The notes under the pieces were generated by a model that saw nothing but the letters and a program-made list of their open reading frames with translations, was not told where the DNA came from and did no database searches. A stretch of DNA of 64,000 nt, taken from the NCBI GenBank assembly GCA_903848935.1, contig CAINHO010000033.1, positions 1-64,000 on the forward strand, given 5' to 3'. Positions within the stretch are counted from its first letter, which is position 1; every line of letters begins with the position of its first letter. This document shows positions 27,477-35,872 of the stretch, one piece after another. The position numbers and the translations under genes are program-made. Source of the DNA: an uncultured Pseudomonadota bacterium (GTDB lineage Bacteria; Pseudomonadota; Gammaproteobacteria; Methylococcales; Methylomonadaceae).

Positions 27477-28814
27477 ATGAAAAATTTAATACACAGAAAT
27501 TTCCCGTTAAAAGCACTTTATGTTGGCATTACTTTAGCTTTATTGTCGAATTCGACATTCGCTAAATCGCTCACAGAAGCAACCACTTTATTAGAAGCCG
27601 CTGGCAATCCAAATGAAAGTAGTTTTATGAAAAATAGCGGTTTAAAAATTGGTGGCTGGAGCAATGCAGGGATTACCTACAACGCTGCCAGCCCAGCGAA
27701 TAACTTTAATGGCCCAGTAACTTTTGGCGACCGTTCGAGCGAGTTTCAACTCAACCAATTAAATCTGTTCATTCAACGCGCTGTTGCAACAGAAGGTTCA
27801 GGTTGGGATTTTGGTGGACGATTTGATGTCATGTTTGGGACGGATTCAATTTTCACTCAAGCCTACGGTGTTCCAGCAGTTGATGTAAATAGTGGGGCGG
27901 CAATGAACCGTAGTCATTGGGATTTGAATATGCTCAACAGCGCAGGAAGTAATCGATTTTATGATTTGGCTTTGCCACAAGCCTATGCCGAAGCATACGT
28001 TCCAATTGGTAACGGTTTGAATGTAAAAGCCGGTCATTTTTACACGCCCATCGGTTATGAAACCGTTCCAGCACCTGACAACTTTTTCTACACTCATGCT
28101 TACGTTATGCAATACGGCGAACCGTTCACGCATACTGGCATCATGGGAAATTATGCCGTTGATGCAAATTGGTCGGTGATGGGTGGCGCGACAACAGGCA
28201 GTGCGACTGGTGGTTGGGATGGCGGTTTTGATAAACAGCTCGGAAATTGGGGCGGTTTAGCAGGTGCCACATGGACGAGTACCGATAAAGGCACATCCGC
28301 CAATATCAGCGGCACTTATGGTGCAACTTCTGAACAAAGCAACAAAGCGTGGGGTTTATACAGTATTGTTTTAAAACACAATATCACAGATAAAACCCAT
28401 TTGATGTTACAACACGATCATGGTTTTGCAAATGGCGTTTTGCTTGGTGGAAAATCAACAGATGCTCAATGGTACGGTGTGAATATGCACTTAACTTACG
28501 ACATCAAAGATAATTTGACTGCGGGTGTTCGTACAGAATGGTTCCGAGATCAAAATGGCTTCCGTGTTTGTTCTCCAGGTCGTGTTTCTGCTGCGACTTA
28601 TAACACGTCAGGCGCAAGTTATGCGGCGAATTTTCCAGCAAGTTGTACCGCTTCAACTTACTACGCTATCACAGGTGGTTTAAATTGGAAGCCAGTGGCT
28701 TGGCTAAATTTACGACCAAACGTGCGTTATGATTTTGCGGATGGCGCACGTCCATTTGGCAACAATAAACAAGACCAATTTTTGTTTTCAACCGATTTTT
28801 CAGTTAATTTTTAA
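27477..28814 (+). CDS. Outer-membrane beta-barrel (BBP2-like porin) in the kdp island
   Basis: The ATG at 27477 gives 445 residues with a signal peptide (HRNFPLKALYVGITLALLSNSTFA). An upstream in-frame start would begin inside an AT-rich leader, so the later start is preferred. The mature chain has repeated Gly/aromatic strands, for example GGWSNAGITYNA, WDFGGRFDVMFGTD, GHFYTPIGYE and GGLNWKPVAWLNLRPNVRYDF, and ends FSTDFSVNF with a terminal Phe. This is the pattern of the BBP2 barrel family. A kdp-linked porin could supply the periplasm under K+ limitation (inference). Confidence 0.8.
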   Translation: MKNLIHRNFPLKALYVGITLALLSNSTFAKSLTEATTLLEAAGNPNESSFMKNSGLKIGGWSNAGITYNAASPANNFNGPVTFGDRSSEFQLNQLNLFIQRAVATEGSGWDFGGRFDVMFGTDSIFTQAYGVPAVDVNSGAAMNRSHWDLNMLNSAGSNRFYDLALPQAYAEAYVPIGNGLNVKAGHFYTPIGYETVPAPDNFFYTHAYVMQYGEPFTHTGIMGNYAVDANWSVMGGATTGSATGGWDGGFDKQLGNWGGLAGATWTSTDKGTSANISGTYGATSEQSNKAWGLYSIVLKHNITDKTHLMLQHDHGFANGVLLGGKSTDAQWYGVNMHLTYDIKDNLTAGVRTEWFRDQNGFRVCSPGRVSAATYNTSGASYAANFPASCTASTYYAITGGLNWKPVAWLNLRPNVRYDFADGARPFGNNKQDQFLFSTDFSVNF

Positions 28815-28848
28815 ACCGTTAGATTTTTAGAAATCAAAGGAAAGCATC

Positions 28849-29817
28849 ATGAAATCTTTAAAAGGTTCTGTTGTCGCATTGGTTACGCCGTTTAACGATG
28901 ATTCTGAGCAATCAGTGAATCTTGAAAAGGTAGCTGAGTTGGTCAAATTACACGCCAGTTGTAATACGGCGGCGATTGTCCCTTGCAGCACCACAGGTGA
29001 ATCGCCAACTTTGTTAAAAGAAGAATGGGAAGCTGTTTTATCAACAGTTATTCAGGAAGCGAAAAATACGAATCTTAAAATCATTCCAGCCACAGGTTCA
29101 AATAGCACAAGAGAAGCAGTGAGATTAACTGAACGAGCGGCAGAATTGGGTGCAGATGCTTGTTTGGTGGTAACGCCTTATTACAACAGACCGAGTCATC
29201 AAGGTTTAATCGCCCATTTTAAAGAATTGGATAAAGTGGGTATTCCCTTGATTCTCTACAACGTGCCTAGTCGTACAGGTATCGAATTGGGTACTGATTT
29301 GATTATGGAATTATGTGAAACCTGTCCATCAATTATGGGATTGAAAGCCTCAAATGGCGACCTTGACCAAATTACCGAAGTGATTTGCAAAACGTCTAAA
29401 TTGGGTCGTCCTTTTTCGGTATTTTCAGGCGATGATTCGCTTACATTGCCAATTCTTTCAGTAGGTGGCATAGGCGTGATTTCAGTTGCGGCAAATGTGA
29501 TACCGCTTGTGATGGATGAATTAGTCGCTAGTTTTATGCGTTCAGATTTGAATCAATCGAGAGCTATCATGCACGCAATCCATCCATTTTGTCGGGCGTT
29601 GGTCAAATTGGATTCAAATCCCGTTCCGATTAAATCTGTTATGAATAGTTTGGAAATGAATGTGGGTTCATGCCGCAAACCGCTTATGGATTTGTCAAAA
29701 GATAAAGCTGACGTTCTTTTAGCGGAATTACGCTTGATAACCATCAAAAAAATTAAACTGCAAGAAAATCACGTCAGTCACAATGACTTCTTGACGAAGT
29801 TTTATTATCCGAGCTAA
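28849..29817 (+). CDS. dapA: DapA-family 4-hydroxy-tetrahydrodipicolinate synthase
   Basis: DapA condenses pyruvate with aspartate semialdehyde in lysine and diaminopimelate synthesis. The 322-residue protein retains CSTTGESPTL (substrate Thr-Thr pair), YYNRPSHQGLIAHF, ILYNVPSRTG (Tyr relay), GLKASNGD with the Schiff-base Lys, and SGDDSLTLPILSVGGIGVISV. It has about 25 extra C-terminal residues compared with E. coli DapA. AAAGGA precedes the ATG. Its site between kdp genes is unexpected and it may be a second copy; an NAL-family specificity cannot be ruled out. Confidence 0.88.
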   Translation: MKSLKGSVVALVTPFNDDSEQSVNLEKVAELVKLHASCNTAAIVPCSTTGESPTLLKEEWEAVLSTVIQEAKNTNLKIIPATGSNSTREAVRLTERAAELGADACLVVTPYYNRPSHQGLIAHFKELDKVGIPLILYNVPSRTGIELGTDLIMELCETCPSIMGLKASNGDLDQITEVICKTSKLGRPFSVFSGDDSLTLPILSVGGIGVISVAANVIPLVMDELVASFMRSDLNQSRAIMHAIHPFCRALVKLDSNPVPIKSVMNSLEMNVGSCRKPLMDLSKDKADVLLAELRLITIKKIKLQENHVSHNDFLTKFYYPS

Positions 29818-29819
29818 AA

Positions 29820-30458
29820 ATGCTATTGGATGAATACATCAAAATGCTGGCGGGACTACTTTCTGTTGTTGACCCTATCGGTGCAATTCCGCTTTTTATA
29901 AGTATGACTGACCATCGAACGCATAAAGAACGCCAGCAGATTGCCTGTGTTTGCGCCCTTTCGGTCGGTGTCGTATTGCTCATTGCTTTAACGGGAGGGC
30001 AATTTATACTCGAACTGTTCGGCATTAGCATTCCTTCGTTTCAAATCGCAGGCGGCATTATCATTTTTTTAATGGGAATTTCCATGCTCAAAGCCGCTGA
30101 TGATCATTCACGGCATACACCAGAAGAACATATAGAGACAATTGAAAAAGAGTCTATTGCGATTGTGCCATTAGCAATTCCGTTGCTAAGTGGCCCAGGC
30201 GCGATGAGCAGTATTATCGTGGCGCATAATCTTAACAATTCGTGGAATTATGATTTGTTAGCAGGAGGCGTGATTATGACTGTCGCGTTTTCAGTATTAC
30301 TTTGTTTATTGATGGCAGAAAAAATTGCTGATTTGTTGGGACAAACGGGAATGAACTTAATTACCCGTGTATTTGGATTGATTATTCTGTCGCTTGCGAT
30401 TGAATTCATTACAAAAGGATTGGGGGAAATTTTCCCTGCACTTGTTCACTCCATCTAA
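29820..30458 (+). CDS. MarC-family integral membrane protein
   Basis: The 212-residue protein has six predicted helices and the MarC/YhgN pattern: LSVVDPIGAIPLFISMT, FQIAGGIIIFLMGISML, PLAIPLLSGPGAMSSIIV and TRVFGLIILSLAIEFI. MarC proteins have no settled transport substrate; the old link with multiple antibiotic resistance was not upheld. The start follows the dapA stop by 2 bases, so it is co-transcribed in the kdp island. Confidence 0.92.
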   Translation: MLLDEYIKMLAGLLSVVDPIGAIPLFISMTDHRTHKERQQIACVCALSVGVVLLIALTGGQFILELFGISIPSFQIAGGIIIFLMGISMLKAADDHSRHTPEEHIETIEKESIAIVPLAIPLLSGPGAMSSIIVAHNLNNSWNYDLLAGGVIMTVAFSVLLCLLMAEKIADLLGQTGMNLITRVFGLIILSLAIEFITKGLGEIFPALVHSI

Positions 30459-30463
30459 AACGT

Positions 30464-31129
30464 ATGAGATACATTTTAAGTATTGATAAAACCATTAACG
30501 TGCTTTTAGTTTTATCGCTGATTGGCATTGGTATCACATTAGAACCAGAGCTATTTAGAATAAAAAGTGATTGGCGTGAAGTCTTGCAACGATTATGTTT
30601 GTCGTATGTGTCGAGTTATATCTTTTTCTTTGTTGTGGTTCATGTAAAAAAAGAAAAAGATAAAGGGAATATAAATAGTTTTATCGTTCCTAAAATTCTA
30701 GCGGCTTGCACTCAATGGAAACCTCAGTTACGAGATATTTGCAATGCAGCGAGCGTTGTAATACCAGAGGAATTACCCGATAGGGCATTTGTAACGAGTG
30801 TATTCTCAAAAATAAATTCTAGTTCTCCTTCGCCATTGAAGAATATGCAAGGTGATTATGCAAATTGGCAGGAATATTTTTGGTATCACAAAACGCGCGT
30901 GGATGGATTCATTTGTGTTGTCACTGACAAAATGCCATTTCTGGATGCTAAACTGGTAAAACTATTATCTGAACTCAGTGAATGTGAGCATTTTCAATAC
31001 TTAGAACTGTTGGAAACTTCTGTTAGTAATAATAAAAATTTGTTATTTTTAGCAGATAGATTTTACGAATACTGTGTTAAATCACAGGAACTGGAAACTT
31101 ATGCGAATAACAAACTTCATGTGGGATAG
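30464..31129 (+). CDS. Unknown membrane protein of the kdp island
   Basis: I do not recognise this 221-residue protein. Two hydrophobic segments lie at about 10-28 and 48-63 (INVLLVLSLIGIGITLEP and LSYVSSYIFFFVVVHV). The remaining 150 residues are soluble, predicted mostly helical, and rich in Lys, Glu and Asn, probably on the cytoplasmic side. It begins 5 bases after marC, which suggests one transcript. AT content and codon use look a little richer in A/T than in the flanking kdp genes. Confidence 0.65.
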   Translation: MRYILSIDKTINVLLVLSLIGIGITLEPELFRIKSDWREVLQRLCLSYVSSYIFFFVVVHVKKEKDKGNINSFIVPKILAACTQWKPQLRDICNAASVVIPEELPDRAFVTSVFSKINSSSPSPLKNMQGDYANWQEYFWYHKTRVDGFICVVTDKMPFLDAKLVKLLSELSECEHFQYLELLETSVSNNKNLLFLADRFYEYCVKSQELETYANNKLHVG

Positions 31130-31160
31130 TTTGGTCTAAAGTTATCTAAAAATTTAACAA

Positions 31161-31180
31161 CATTTTTACACCTACTCGCC
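31161..31180 (+). promoter_or_regulatory. KdpE-box-like sequence inside the kdp island
   Basis: CATTTTTACACCTACTCGCC resembles the E. coli kdp operator, in which TTTTTTTACA is followed by a C-rich CCCCGCCC block. It lies 39 bases before the ATG of the next unknown gene in an 89-base gap, so a secondary promoter for the channel-corA-kdpDE part is possible. Confidence 0.45.
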
Positions 31181-31218
31181 ATAAACTTAGCTCCAATTTC
31201 AACAACTAGAGTAAAACC

Positions 31219-31587
31219 ATGAACGAGCGAAGTAGTTACATAGGGATAGATAGCACAGAAAATAATGAATGGATTGTTGTATTGTGGGTCGATGGAAACA
31301 TTAGTTTTTCTCGACCATTTAAAAATATCCCTATCGAACTTGATGCGTTAGTTCGATTTATTACGGAGCGTTGTTTCAGACCAAAAATTTGTTTGCGTTT
31401 AACAAATCCTGCCGTTTTTGAATTGATTAAATATATTGGCAGTATTTCAGATGCAGAAGTGATGTTTATGTCTGACGCAGGTTTTAAAATTCATCAGTAT
31501 TCATTGCCAAAATCAATGGCAATTCCTTATCAAGATAATTCTTGTCAGGCGCATTTATTAGCACGTTGCGCTGAACGTTTAGTTTAA
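31219..31587 (+). CDS. Unknown 122-residue protein, possible RNase H-like fold
   Basis: I cannot name this protein. Its N-terminus, YIGIDSTENNEWIVVLWVDG, has the beta-strand, Gly-Ile-Asp, beta-strand layout of RNase H-like proteins and of IS110-type transposase N-termini. No transposase body or repeat ends follow, so it is unlikely to be a mobile-element gene. It stands just before the K+-channel gene (17-base gap) and after the KdpE-like box, and is probably co-expressed with the channel. Confidence 0.6.
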   Translation: MNERSSYIGIDSTENNEWIVVLWVDGNISFSRPFKNIPIELDALVRFITERCFRPKICLRLTNPAVFELIKYIGSISDAEVMFMSDAGFKIHQYSLPKSMAIPYQDNSCQAHLLARCAERLV

Positions 31588-31604
31588 ATTTTAGGAGAAA
31601 AACG

Positions 31605-32096
31605 ATGAGCTTATTAGATGAAACTCGCAATGCCATTCAATGGAGCGGTCATTTAAAATCTGACCTTTTGAAATCGAAACACTTAGGTTATCTGTTGTTG
31701 CTTGCAATGATTGTGACTGTCCTTGTTGGCTTTATGCTTTTCCTTATTGACCCCAACATCGCTTCACCTTTTGATGGCATTTGGTCAGCATGGGGAACAA
31801 TGACGCATGTTGGTTTTGGTGATGTTGTCCCGACTTCATTTTTTGGTCGATTATTGGCGGCGGGGCTTATTTTATTCGGACTGGTTTTTTTCTCTTTGTT
31901 CACCGCTCTCGTTTCAGTAATACTTATCGGTAAAAACATAGATGTGTTAGGCAGTGATGTTCTTCGAATTGAAAACGAAGCAACCCCCATTCAAAGCGAA
32001 GACAACAAAATTCTTGAAGAATTGGCTCGCTTACATGAACGCATAACTGGATTGGAAAGTACGATTTTATTACAACAATCAATACAATCAAAATGA
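31605..32096 (+). CDS. Two-helix K+-channel-like protein
   Basis: The 163-residue protein has a first helix at about 29-48, a pore loop with selectivity-filter-like HVGFGD at 68-73, a second helix near 83-112, and a C-terminal coiled coil (about 135-160) suited to tetramer formation. The KcsA-type fold is clear. The consensus filter is TVGYGD, so Thr is replaced by His-68 and Tyr by Phe-71. AGGAG precedes the ATG. The last bases overlap corA (ATGA), so the two are translationally coupled. It may pass K+ or another cation. Confidence 0.85.
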   Translation: MSLLDETRNAIQWSGHLKSDLLKSKHLGYLLLLAMIVTVLVGFMLFLIDPNIASPFDGIWSAWGTMTHVGFGDVVPTSFFGRLLAAGLILFGLVFFSLFTALVSVILIGKNIDVLGSDVLRIENEATPIQSEDNKILEELARLHERITGLESTILLQQSIQSK

Positions 32097-33106
32097 CGCA
32101 TCATCGTTTTAGAAAAAAACTTAAGCCGTCAAACGATGCCATGATTATGAACTGTGTTGCCTATCAAAAAGGAGTTCGATTAGGCGACATCACGCTTGAT
32201 GACATTAGTGAAGTCATTAAACAAGAAGATACTTTCGTTTGGCTTGGCTTACTTAATCCCGACAGCACGTTGTTAACAAAAATTCAGAAAGAATTTGATT
32301 TACACGAATTAGCCATTGAAGACACGCTCTCAGCACATCAACGTCCTAAATTGGAAGAATACGGCGATTCGCTGTTTGTGGTTTTGCATTCTGCTGTTTT
32401 GACACAATACGGCGTTGAGTTTGGTGAGACTCACCTTTTCATTGGCAAACGTTTTATTGTTTCTGTTCGTCGTGGCACAACACCTAATTATCAAAAAGTG
32501 CGTAGTCGTTGTGAAGCGATGCCTCAGCAATTGGCGAAAGGTTCAAGTTTCGCGCTTTACGGGATTATGGACTACATTGTCGATAATTATATTCCTGTGA
32601 TTGATGGTTTGCAGGCACGGTTTGAACACATTGAAACCGCCATTTTTCAATATCATCCCAATTACCACACGATGGAAGATCTTTATGCGTTGAAACGTGA
32701 GTTGCTGTTACTTAAAAATGCAACCTTACCGCTGATTGATATTTCCAACGAACTGGTGCGTTTTCACAAGGATATTATTCATCCCGATATTAGTCTCTAT
32801 TTCCGTGACATTTCAGATCACCTAAAGCGTGTTGTGCAAGAAATTGATGCGATGCGAGAAATGTTAATTTCTGCGATGCAAGTCCATTTAACGTTTGAAA
32901 CCGTGAGGCAAAACGAAGTGGTAAAACGTTTGGCAGGTTGGGGTGCGATTTTAGCGATACCGACAATGGTGTTTAGTTGGTACGGAATGAATTTCAAATA
33001 TATGCCCGAATTAGATTGGGAATTTAGTTATCCCGTTGTGATTGGAACAATCTTTGTGAGCTGTGGATTGCTCTATCGCCGATTGAAACGAGTGGGTTGG
33101 CTATAA
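32093..33106 (+). CDS. CorA-family divalent-metal transporter
   Basis: The 337-residue protein has a long cytoplasmic alpha/beta N-terminal domain and two C-terminal helices. The diagnostic YGMNFKYMPEL lies at about 297-307 with Gly-Met-Asn at 298-300. CorA proteins form pentamers passing Mg2+, Co2+ or Zn2+. It overlaps the channel gene and is followed 31 bases later by kdpD. This is a CorA homologue and need not be the main Mg2+ channel, hence no gene symbol. Confidence 0.92.
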   Translation: MTHHRFRKKLKPSNDAMIMNCVAYQKGVRLGDITLDDISEVIKQEDTFVWLGLLNPDSTLLTKIQKEFDLHELAIEDTLSAHQRPKLEEYGDSLFVVLHSAVLTQYGVEFGETHLFIGKRFIVSVRRGTTPNYQKVRSRCEAMPQQLAKGSSFALYGIMDYIVDNYIPVIDGLQARFEHIETAIFQYHPNYHTMEDLYALKRELLLLKNATLPLIDISNELVRFHKDIIHPDISLYFRDISDHLKRVVQEIDAMREMLISAMQVHLTFETVRQNEVVKRLAGWGAILAIPTMVFSWYGMNFKYMPELDWEFSYPVVIGTIFVSCGLLYRRLKRVGWL

Positions 33107-33137
33107 AGTAAAATTTCTTAAAGGATGGATTATTGTT

Positions 33138-35870
33138 ATGACTATCGAACGCCCAAATCCAGATGAATTGCTCGCCCGTGTTGAACGTGAGAAAACCCGC
33201 GCCAGTCGTGGACGCTTGAAAATTTTTTTTGGTGCGGTGGCGGGCGTGGGTAAAACTTATGCCATGTTGCTGGCGGCGAAAGAGCGACGTAGTGAAAATA
33301 TCGATGTTGTCATCGGACTCGTAGAAACACACGGACGCAAAGATACGGCATCGTTGCTAGAAGGGTTGGAAATTTTACCACTCAAACCGATTGAATATCG
33401 TGGTACGACGTTATATGAACTTGATTTAGATGCTGCTCTCAAACGTAAACCATCAATTATTTTAGTAGATGAACTCGCACACACTAATACACACGGTTGT
33501 CGGCATCCCAAACGTTGGCAAGATATTGAAGAGCTTCTGGATGCAGGTATCGATGTATATACAGCACTAAATGTGCAACATCTGGAAAGTCTCAATGATG
33601 ATATTGGTCAAATTTCGGGGATACGAATTTGGGAAACCGTACCGGATACTGTCTTTGAAAAAGCAAATGAAATCGAACTGGTGGATTTACCGCCAGATGA
33701 GCTGCTTAACAGACTTAAAGATGGCAAAATTTATTTGCTGCAACAGGTTGAAGAAGCCACTAAACATTTTTTTCGCAAAGGCAATTTGATTGCGTTGCGA
33801 GAATTGGCGTTGCGGCAAACCGCTAATCGCGTCGATGCCCAAATGCTGGATTATCGTGAGGATCATTGTATTCGTGATGTCTGGCAAGTTAATGAGCGTA
33901 TTCTGGTTTGTATCGGGGCAAATGTTTTAGCAGAACGGCTGGTGCGGTCAGGTAAACGTTTTGCAACCAGTTTGCGTGCTGATTGGATTGTGGTTTATGT
34001 TGAAACGCCAGAATTACAACGCTTACCTGCCGCAAAACGGGATAGTGTGCTACGCATTTTGCGTCTTGCCGAACAATTGGGCGCAGAAACAGTGACATTG
34101 AGTGCGCCAGAGATTAGCGAGGCGATTATCAGGTTTTCCAGTGAACGCAATGTGACTAAAATTTTCATGGGGAAACCCACTCAACGAGGTTGGAAACGTT
34201 TATTATTCGGTTCGTTGGTTGATGTTTTGATTAAAGATGCCCACAACATCAATCTTTATTTGTTGGGCAGTCCAAAATCTGAAGCGAGTGACAAAAATGA
34301 TAAATCCGAGGGTTCGCTTTATCGAAAAAATCCATTACCCGGATTAGTTACATCATCAAAAAAAGCGACGATGGGCTACGTTTTGGCGGTAATCGTGACT
34401 ATTGTCAGTACCGCGCTCGCAAGTTTGATGTTTGGTAGGTTTGAACTGTCCAATCTGATTATGGTTTTTTTATTGGGCGTAGTATTTATTGCCACACGTT
34501 TTGGTCGTGGACCTTCCATTTTTGCATCTTTTTTGGGTGTTGCTGTCTTTGATTTCTTGTTTGTATCCCCTTATTTAAGTTTTTCTGTGTCGGATGGTCA
34601 GTATTTAGTCACGCTTTTAGCGATGTTAATTGTGGCGATGTTAATTAGTAGTTTGATGGCAAATGTCCGCTCTCAAGCTAAAGTCGCGGGACACCGTGAA
34701 CGACGCGCCACAGTTCTTTACGCCATGAGTAAAGAATTAGCAGCAAGCAAAAGTGAAGATGAAATTGTCCGTCCAGCAGTACGTCATCTTCATTCGGAAT
34801 TTGGTAGTCAAAACGTGATTCTCTTTCCTGATAGCAACGGTCGAATTCGATACCCGACAAATTGGGCAATGCCAGAATCGTTGCACGCGGCAGATTTAAG
34901 CGTGGCACAGTGGGTAATGGATCATAACGAAATCGCGGGGCAAGGTACGAATACATTGCCTGGCGCACAAGCGATTTATTTTCCACTCAGTAACAAAGAA
35001 ACGGTGTTAGGTGTTTTAGTGTTATTGCCTGTTAATTTGCGCCGCGTGTTTTTGCCTGAACAACGAAAATTATTAGAAACTTTTTTAGGACAAATTGCTC
35101 AGGCCATTACCCGTGTGCGTTTAACGGAACAAGCCCGAAAAACGCAAGTAGAAATTGAAGCTGAACGGCTGCGGAATTCGTTATTGAGTTCAATTTCTCA
35201 TGATTTACGCACCCCACTCGCGACGATTGTCGGGTCAGCGAGTACGCTGGTCGAGGAAGAAAACTCTCTCAAAACAGAAGACAAACTTGAACTCAGTCAG
35301 GCGATTTATAACGAAGCGCAACGAATGACGAGTTTAATCAATAACATTTTGGATATGGCGCGTTTGGATGCAGGCGCAATTGAGTTGAATAAACAATGGT
35401 ATCCATTGGAAGAGATTATTGGCGTGGTGTTGACGCGCTTGGAAAAACCACTCAAAGAGCGTCAAGTTATCGTTAAATTACCGACAGAAATGCTGATGAT
35501 TTATGTCGATGCGGTGATGATTGAACAAGTGTTAATGAATTTATTAGAAAATGCCTTGCGTTATACGCCAGAGAAAAGTGCAGTGCAGATTATGGCAGAA
35601 GCTTCACCAACAGTGGCAGAGATTTCAGTCGCTGACCGAGGTACTGGAATTCCTGAAGGTAGTGAAAACAAGCTATTTGAAAAGTTTTATCGCGTGAAAC
35701 ACGAAGCGGCACAAAGTGGCGTTGGATTGGGATTGGCGATTTGCCGCGCCATTATTGAAGCTCATGGCGGTAGTATTCAGGCAAAAAACCGACCTATGGG
35801 TGGTGGTGCTATTTTTTCATTTACAATTCCACTCAATGACATTCCTCCTGTAATCGAATACGAAGACTAA
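33138..35870 (+). CDS. kdpD: Osmosensitive K+ sensor histidine kinase
   Basis: KdpD senses low K+ or osmotic stress and phosphorylates KdpE. The 910-residue protein contains an N-terminal KdpD domain with Walker A GAVAGVGKT at 32-40 and LVDELAHTN, a Usp domain (about 250-370), four clustered helices (about 400-510), a GAF region, the HisKA box with His-688 in SISHDLRTP and an HATPase domain (DRGTGIPEG, GLGLAICRAI). All usual modules are present at normal length. kdpE begins 2 bases after it. Confidence 0.97.
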   Translation: MTIERPNPDELLARVEREKTRASRGRLKIFFGAVAGVGKTYAMLLAAKERRSENIDVVIGLVETHGRKDTASLLEGLEILPLKPIEYRGTTLYELDLDAALKRKPSIILVDELAHTNTHGCRHPKRWQDIEELLDAGIDVYTALNVQHLESLNDDIGQISGIRIWETVPDTVFEKANEIELVDLPPDELLNRLKDGKIYLLQQVEEATKHFFRKGNLIALRELALRQTANRVDAQMLDYREDHCIRDVWQVNERILVCIGANVLAERLVRSGKRFATSLRADWIVVYVETPELQRLPAAKRDSVLRILRLAEQLGAETVTLSAPEISEAIIRFSSERNVTKIFMGKPTQRGWKRLLFGSLVDVLIKDAHNINLYLLGSPKSEASDKNDKSEGSLYRKNPLPGLVTSSKKATMGYVLAVIVTIVSTALASLMFGRFELSNLIMVFLLGVVFIATRFGRGPSIFASFLGVAVFDFLFVSPYLSFSVSDGQYLVTLLAMLIVAMLISSLMANVRSQAKVAGHRERRATVLYAMSKELAASKSEDEIVRPAVRHLHSEFGSQNVILFPDSNGRIRYPTNWAMPESLHAADLSVAQWVMDHNEIAGQGTNTLPGAQAIYFPLSNKETVLGVLVLLPVNLRRVFLPEQRKLLETFLGQIAQAITRVRLTEQARKTQVEIEAERLRNSLLSSISHDLRTPLATIVGSASTLVEEENSLKTEDKLELSQAIYNEAQRMTSLINNILDMARLDAGAIELNKQWYPLEEIIGVVLTRLEKPLKERQVIVKLPTEMLMIYVDAVMIEQVLMNLLENALRYTPEKSAVQIMAEASPTVAEISVADRGTGIPEGSENKLFEKFYRVKHEAAQSGVGLGLAICRAIIEAHGGSIQAKNRPMGGGAIFSFTIPLNDIPPVIEYED

Positions 35871-35872
35871 TT

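Noticed and set aside
31219-31587. IS110-type transposase fragment
   Set aside because: Only the first strand motif is similar; there is no transposase core or terminal repeat, and the gene is spaced as part of the kdp island.
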